Positions 5,774 through 8,633 of a DNA stretch of 8,633 bases are shown one piece after another. The notes below the pieces were generated by a model. That model saw only the letters and a list, made by a program, of their open reading frames with translations, did not search any database and was not told the DNA's origin. The stretch is from NCBI GenBank assembly GCA_001303545.1, contig LJUA01000066.1, positions 1 to 8,633 on the forward strand, read 5' to 3'. The DNA is from Dehalococcoidia bacterium SM23_28_2 (GTDB lineage: Bacteria; Chloroflexota; Dehalococcoidia; SM23-28-2). Each line of letters begins with the position of its first letter. Position 1 is the first letter of the stretch. The position numbers and the translations under genes were made by a program.

Positions 5774-7756
5774 ATGACGGGTCGCTGGCTCCGAAGCAGC
5801 TTCATATATCTTCTCATCCTCGTGGGTGTGATCGCCATCGTCTTCACCCTGTTCAACACGGGCGGCGAGAGCAAGGAAGAAGTCGACCTAAGCACGTTCG
5901 TGGAGGACGTCCAGCAGAACAGGGTCGTAGATAAGAGCGTCGAGGTCGATGGCAACAACATCACCTGGAAGGTGATGCTGGCGGATGGCGAAAAGACCTA
6001 CAAGGCCAAAATGGAGAAGAACGACACCGTCCGAGGCGTCCTGGAAGACGCGGGGATCCCCATCGAACAGCAGCCTGAGATCAATGTGAAGGGCGGCGGC
6101 ATCGACTGGTTCGGCATCGTCTTGAACTTCGCGCCGCTGATCATCTTCGGTGGGCTGCTCATATTCCTGATGCGTCAGGCGCAGGGTAGCAATACGCAGG
6201 CCATGAGCTTCGGCAAGAGCCGCGCCCGCATGTTCAGCGGCACCAGAACAGGCGTCACCTTCGCCGACGTGGCGGGGGTGGAGGAGGCCAAGGAGGAGCT
6301 CCAAGAAGTAGTGGAATTCCTCAAGTGGCCGGAGAAGTTCATCGCCCTGGGCGCTCGCATCCCCAGGGGCGTGCTCCTGCTGGGCCCGCCCGGTACGGGC
6401 AAGACGCTTCTGGCCAAGGCGGTGGCCGGCGAGGCAGGCGTGCCCTTCTTCTCCATCAGCGGCTCGGAATTCGTGGAGATGTTCGTGGGCGTGGGCGCCT
6501 CACGGGTCCGCGACCTGTTCGATCAGGCCAAGCGAACCTGCCCCTGCATTGTCTTCATCGACGAGATCGACGCCGTGGGCCGTCACCGAGGCGCCGGCCT
6601 GGGCGGCAGCCACGACGAGCGCGAGCAGACCCTGAACCAGATCCTGGTGGAGATGGACGGCTTCGACACCCACACCAACATCATCGTTGTGGCCGCCACC
6701 AACCGCCCGGACATCCTCGACCCGGCGCTCCTGCGGCCGGGGCGGTTCGACCGTCAGGTTGTGCTGGACCGGCCGGACATCAAAGGCCGCACGGCTATCC
6801 TGGAAGTGCATACCAAGGGCAAGCCACTGGACAAGGCTGTGAGCCTGGAGGTGCTGGCCAAGCAGACGGCAGGCTTCTCGGGCGCTGATCTGGCCAACCT
6901 GGTGAATGAGGCGGCCATCCTTACCGCTCGCCGCAACAAGAAAAAGGTCACGATGGCCGAATTTGAGGAAGCGGTAGACCGAGTGATCGCCGGTCCGGAG
7001 CGCAAGAGCAGGGTGATAAGCCCCAGGGAGAAGGAGACCATCGCCTATCACGAAGCGGGGCATGCTCTGGTGGCCCACAGCCTGCCCAACGCCGACCCTG
7101 TGTACAAGATCACCATCGTCTCCCGCGGCATGAGCGGCGGCTTCACTCGCTTCGTGCCCGCGGAGGACCGCAACCTGTGGACACGCTCGCAGTTCCAGGA
7201 CGCCCTCGCCGCCATCCTGGGCGGCATGGTGGCCGAGGAGTTGGTGTTCGGCGAGATGACCACGGGCCCCCAGGACGACCTGGAGCGGGCCACCAAGATC
7301 GCCCGCCAGATGGTCACCCAGTGGGGCATGAGCGAACGACTGGGCCCGCGCACCTTCGGCCGCCGAGAAGAGCTGGTGTTCCTGGGCAAGGAGATCGCCG
7401 AGCAACGCAACTACAGCGAGAAGGTAGCGGAGGAGATCGACGAAGAGGTACGGCGGATCGTCGACCGCGCCTACCAGAGCGCCCGCAAGGTTCTGGTCGA
7501 GAATCGAGCCAAGCTGAACCAGATAGCCAACCACCTCATAGAGGTGGAGACCATCGAGGGAGAGGCCCTGGAGACCCTGTTCGCCGCTCCGGTGGATGAG
7601 GAGCCGAGCACGGCCGAGAGGCAGCCAGAAGAGAAGCCGAAGGAGCCCGAGAAGAAGGAGGCCCGCCCCGAGCCGATCATCGCTCCCCCCAAGCCAGGCC
7701 TTGCCTGGGGCGGCGAAGCCAGGTCTCGCCTGGACCCGGAGATGAAAAGGGAGTAG
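5774..7756 (+). CDS. ftsH: ATP-dependent zinc metalloprotease FtsH
   Basis: FtsH is a membrane-anchored hexameric AAA+ protease that extracts and degrades unneeded membrane and short-lived cytosolic proteins. The 660-residue protein has the full layout: membrane segment 1 (about 9-27), an extracytoplasmic domain (28-110), membrane segment 2 (about 112-133), then the AAA domain with Walker A GPPGTGKT (204-211), pore motif FVG (237-239), Walker B IVFIDEID (259-266) and second region of homology TNRPDILDPALLRPGRFDR (309-327). The protease domain carries the zinc site H426-E427-A-G-H430, with D502 in PQDDLERAT as the likely third ligand. After about residue 605 there is a Pro/Glu/Lys-rich tail to the end, probably disordered and lineage-specific. 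ATG at 5774 gives the proper N-terminal membrane segment; TAAGG (5761-5765) is the ribosome site. An intrinsic terminator follows, so it is probably monocistronic. Confidence 0.98.
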   Translation: MTGRWLRSSFIYLLILVGVIAIVFTLFNTGGESKEEVDLSTFVEDVQQNRVVDKSVEVDGNNITWKVMLADGEKTYKAKMEKNDTVRGVLEDAGIPIEQQPEINVKGGGIDWFGIVLNFAPLIIFGGLLIFLMRQAQGSNTQAMSFGKSRARMFSGTRTGVTFADVAGVEEAKEELQEVVEFLKWPEKFIALGARIPRGVLLLGPPGTGKTLLAKAVAGEAGVPFFSISGSEFVEMFVGVGASRVRDLFDQAKRTCPCIVFIDEIDAVGRHRGAGLGGSHDEREQTLNQILVEMDGFDTHTNIIVVAATNRPDILDPALLRPGRFDRQVVLDRPDIKGRTAILEVHTKGKPLDKAVSLEVLAKQTAGFSGADLANLVNEAAILTARRNKKKVTMAEFEEAVDRVIAGPERKSRVISPREKETIAYHEAGHALVAHSLPNADPVYKITIVSRGMSGGFTRFVPAEDRNLWTRSQFQDALAAILGGMVAEELVFGEMTTGPQDDLERATKIARQMVTQWGMSERLGPRTFGRREELVFLGKEIAEQRNYSEKVAEEIDEEVRRIVDRAYQSARKVLVENRAKLNQIANHLIEVETIEGEALETLFAAPVDEEPSTAERQPEEKPKEPEKKEARPEPIIAPPKPGLAWGGEARSRLDPEMKRE

Positions 7757-7812
7757 GCGCGGCCAAAGGCCGGCCAGGCTGCTCCCGAACAGACGAAACG
7801 TTCTCGTTTTGG

Positions 7813-7840
7813 CACGGCGGCCCCGCGGTCGTCGTGTTTT
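7813..7840 (+). terminator. Intrinsic terminator after ftsH
   Basis: CACGGCGGCC (7813-7822) pairs with GGTCGTCGTG (7827-7836) through eight Watson-Crick and two G-U pairs around a CCGC loop, and TTTT (7837-7840) follows directly. This is a classic GC-rich hairpin plus short U-tract, about 57 bp after the ftsH stop and just before the rplU promoter. A second small stem, AAACG (7796-7800) with CGTTT (7805-7809), lies upstream and may add to the structure, as may GGCC repeats at 7761-7771. Confidence 0.7.
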
Positions 7841-7847
7841 GGTGCGG

Positions 7848-7877
7848 TTGATGCTCCGTAGCCAGCTTTGCTAGAAT
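7848..7877 (+). promoter_or_regulatory. Promoter for rplU (extended -10)
   Basis: TTGATG (7848-7853), an 18-nt spacer and TAGAAT (7872-7877) form a good sigma-70 promoter, with TG one base before the -10 (7869-7870). Transcription should begin near 7884, leaving a leader of only about 27 nt before the L21 start. That is too short for an elaborate ribosomal-protein leader RNA. The promoter begins 7 bp after the ftsH terminator. Confidence 0.7.
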
Positions 7878-7895
7878 GGCTGGAGTGTTTGTGCC

Positions 7896-7902
7896 AGGAG
7901 GT
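7896..7902 (+). promoter_or_regulatory. Strong Shine-Dalgarno that fixes the unusual rplU start
   Basis: AGGAGGT at 7896-7902 is a near-perfect ribosome site. It stands 8 nt before ATC at 7911 and 20 nt before the nearest conventional codon in frame (GTG at 7923). The spacing supports initiation at ATC. Confidence 0.75.
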
Positions 7903-7910
7903 AGGAAGAA

Positions 7911-8633
7911 ATCTACGCCGTAGTGCGAACGGGCGGCAAACAGCATAGGGTGGAGCCGAACCAGCTCCTGGACGTGGAGCGCCTGCCGGCGGCGGTAGGC
8001 GACACGGTGGAGTTGCTCGACGTGCTGCTGGTGGCCGACGGCGAAGAGGTGACCATCGGCCAGCCCACGGTGGCAGGAGCTAGGGTGATAGCGGAAGTGG
8101 TGGAGCACGGCCGCGACAAGAAGATCGTGGTCTTCAAGTACAAGCCCAAGACCCGCTATCACAAAAAGACCGGCCACCGCCAGGCCTACACCCGTCTGGC
8201 CATCCGCCAGATACTGATCGGCGGCGAACCAGAGGCCGCAGCGGTAGCCGAGGCACCGGCCAAGCCACGCCGGAAGCGGGCACCCGCCAAGCGAGCGCCC
8301 AAGGCCGCGGCTAAGGAGGCCGCAGCGGTAGCCGAGGCACCGGCCAAGCCACGCCGGAAGCGGGCACCCGCCAAGCGAGCGCCCAAGGCCGCGGCTAAGG
8401 CGAAGGCTGAGGCCACTGCCCCCGAGGCTGAAGCCCCACCGGAGGCGGCCGCCGAAGCCGTCGCTGAGGTTGTCCCCGAGCCGGTCGCGGAGGCAGCACC
8501 ACCGAAGGAGGCGGCCAAGCCGCGCCGAAAGCGCGCTCCCGCTAAGCGAGCGCCCAAGCCCGCGGCTAAGGCGAAGGCTGAGGCCACTGCCCCCGAGGCC
8601 GAAGCCCCACCGGAGACGGCCGCCGAGGCCGCC
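7911..8633 (+). CDS. rplU: 50S ribosomal protein L21 with ATC start and long Ala/Lys/Pro-rich C-terminal extension, 3' end cut off by the window
   Basis: L21 binds 23S rRNA in the large ribosomal subunit. Residues 1-104 are a complete L21: YAVVRTGGKQHRVEP at the N-terminus and the signature IVVFKYKPKTRYHKKTGHR (72-90) followed by QAYTRLAIRQI. No ATG, GTG or TTG stands at the family start. The frame has TAG at 7902-7904, then GAA GAA ATC TAC GCC, so ATC at 7911 takes the place of the normal Met codon, 8 nt after AGGAGGT. Starting at GTG 7923 would delete the conserved first beta-strand residues and leave a 20-nt spacing. Beyond residue 107 the frame stays open to the edge (241 codons in all) with alternating basic (KPRRKRAPAKRAPK) and acidic (EAEAPPE) blocks. 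Most L21 proteins end near 103-105 residues. The tail resembles histone-H1-like or disordered nucleic-acid-binding tails; its function is unknown. Confidence 0.93.
   Translation, partial: MYAVVRTGGKQHRVEPNQLLDVERLPAAVGDTVELLDVLLVADGEEVTIGQPTVAGARVIAEVVEHGRDKKIVVFKYKPKTRYHKKTGHRQAYTRLAIRQILIGGEPEAAAVAEAPAKPRRKRAPAKRAPKAAAKEAAAVAEAPAKPRRKRAPAKRAPKAAAKAKAEATAPEAEAPPEAAAEAVAEVVPEPVAEAAPPKEAAKPRRKRAPAKRAPKPAAKAKAEATAPEAEAPPETAAEAA
8232..8399 (+). repeat. Exact 84-bp tandem duplication inside the rplU tail
   Basis: Bases 8232-8315 and 8316-8399 are identical as far as I can read, in frame, each encoding 28 residues that run from EAAAVAEAPA to KRAPKAAAK. Identity at all third codon positions indicates a recent duplication or ongoing gene conversion or slippage. 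The unit ends and restarts exactly on codon boundaries. Confidence 0.93.
8346..8630 (+). repeat. Diverged 114-bp direct repeat (171-bp period) in the rplU tail
   Basis: Bases 8346-8459 recur at 8517-8630 with about nine differences. Each copy encodes the basic block KPRRKRAPAKRAPK[A/P]AAK followed by the acidic block AKAEATAPEAEAPPE[A/T]AAEA. Seven of the nine changes are synonymous and two are not (Ala to Pro, Ala to Thr). The basic block therefore occurs three times in the window: codons 118-135, 146-163 and 203-220. The repeat may continue beyond the right edge. Confidence 0.88.

Noticed and set aside
8186..8587. Minus-strand Ala/Gly-rich open frame opposite the L21 tail
   Set aside because: Its repeats merely mirror the repetitive L21 coding strand; it has no promoter, ribosome site or domain.
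1..8633. CRISPR arrays, tRNA or rRNA genes, insertion sequences, phage genes
   Set aside because: I saw no spacer-repeat arrays, cloverleaf or rRNA sequences, terminal inverted repeats or transposase motifs on either strand.

Overview
The window is a dense, GC-rich bacterial chromosomal segment. It carries housekeeping and nucleic-acid-processing genes and shows no sign of phage, insertion sequences or CRISPR. Several features together suggest a high-GC Chloroflexota, perhaps a Dehalococcoidia-like lineage: a translin-family protein in a bacterium, paired FmdB-type zinc ribbons, and the style of the UvrA and FtsH sequences. This is inference from protein character only, since no database search was possible.

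Left part, minus strand (1-5344). Read in the direction of transcription the order is rnhB (RNase HII), yraN (PD-(D/E)XK-fold protein), a stand-alone RecB/Cas4-like nuclease with a probable Fe-S cluster, two tandem FmdB-type zinc-ribbon paralogs, a translin/TRAX-like protein, and uvrA. uvrA runs off the left edge after 700 codons. The first six genes overlap or lie within 20 bp of each other and look like one operon. uvrA follows after 82 bp and has its own good promoter. The theme is nucleic-acid surveillance: RNA-DNA hybrids, branched or ended DNA, structured RNA and bulky lesions.

Divergent centre (5345-5464). Two back-to-back promoters fire left into rnhB and right into a small 4-oxalocrotonate-tautomerase-family gene.

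Right part, plus strand (5465-8633). The tautomerase gene is followed by ftsH, which has a perfect extended -10 promoter and a 7-bp inverted repeat in its leader. An intrinsic terminator follows ftsH, and then rplU (ribosomal protein L21) with its own extended -10 promoter. rplU is open to the right edge. It has two oddities. Its only sensible start codon is ATC, placed 8 nt after a strong Shine-Dalgarno, with an in-frame stop just upstream. It also carries a C-terminal extension of at least 137 residues made of Lys/Arg/Ala/Pro and Glu/Ala blocks, including an exact 84-bp tandem duplication.

No gene-free stretch exceeds 300 bases. The larger gaps (2101-2182, 5345-5464, 5657-5773, 7757-7910) are explained mostly by promoters, a terminator and leaders.
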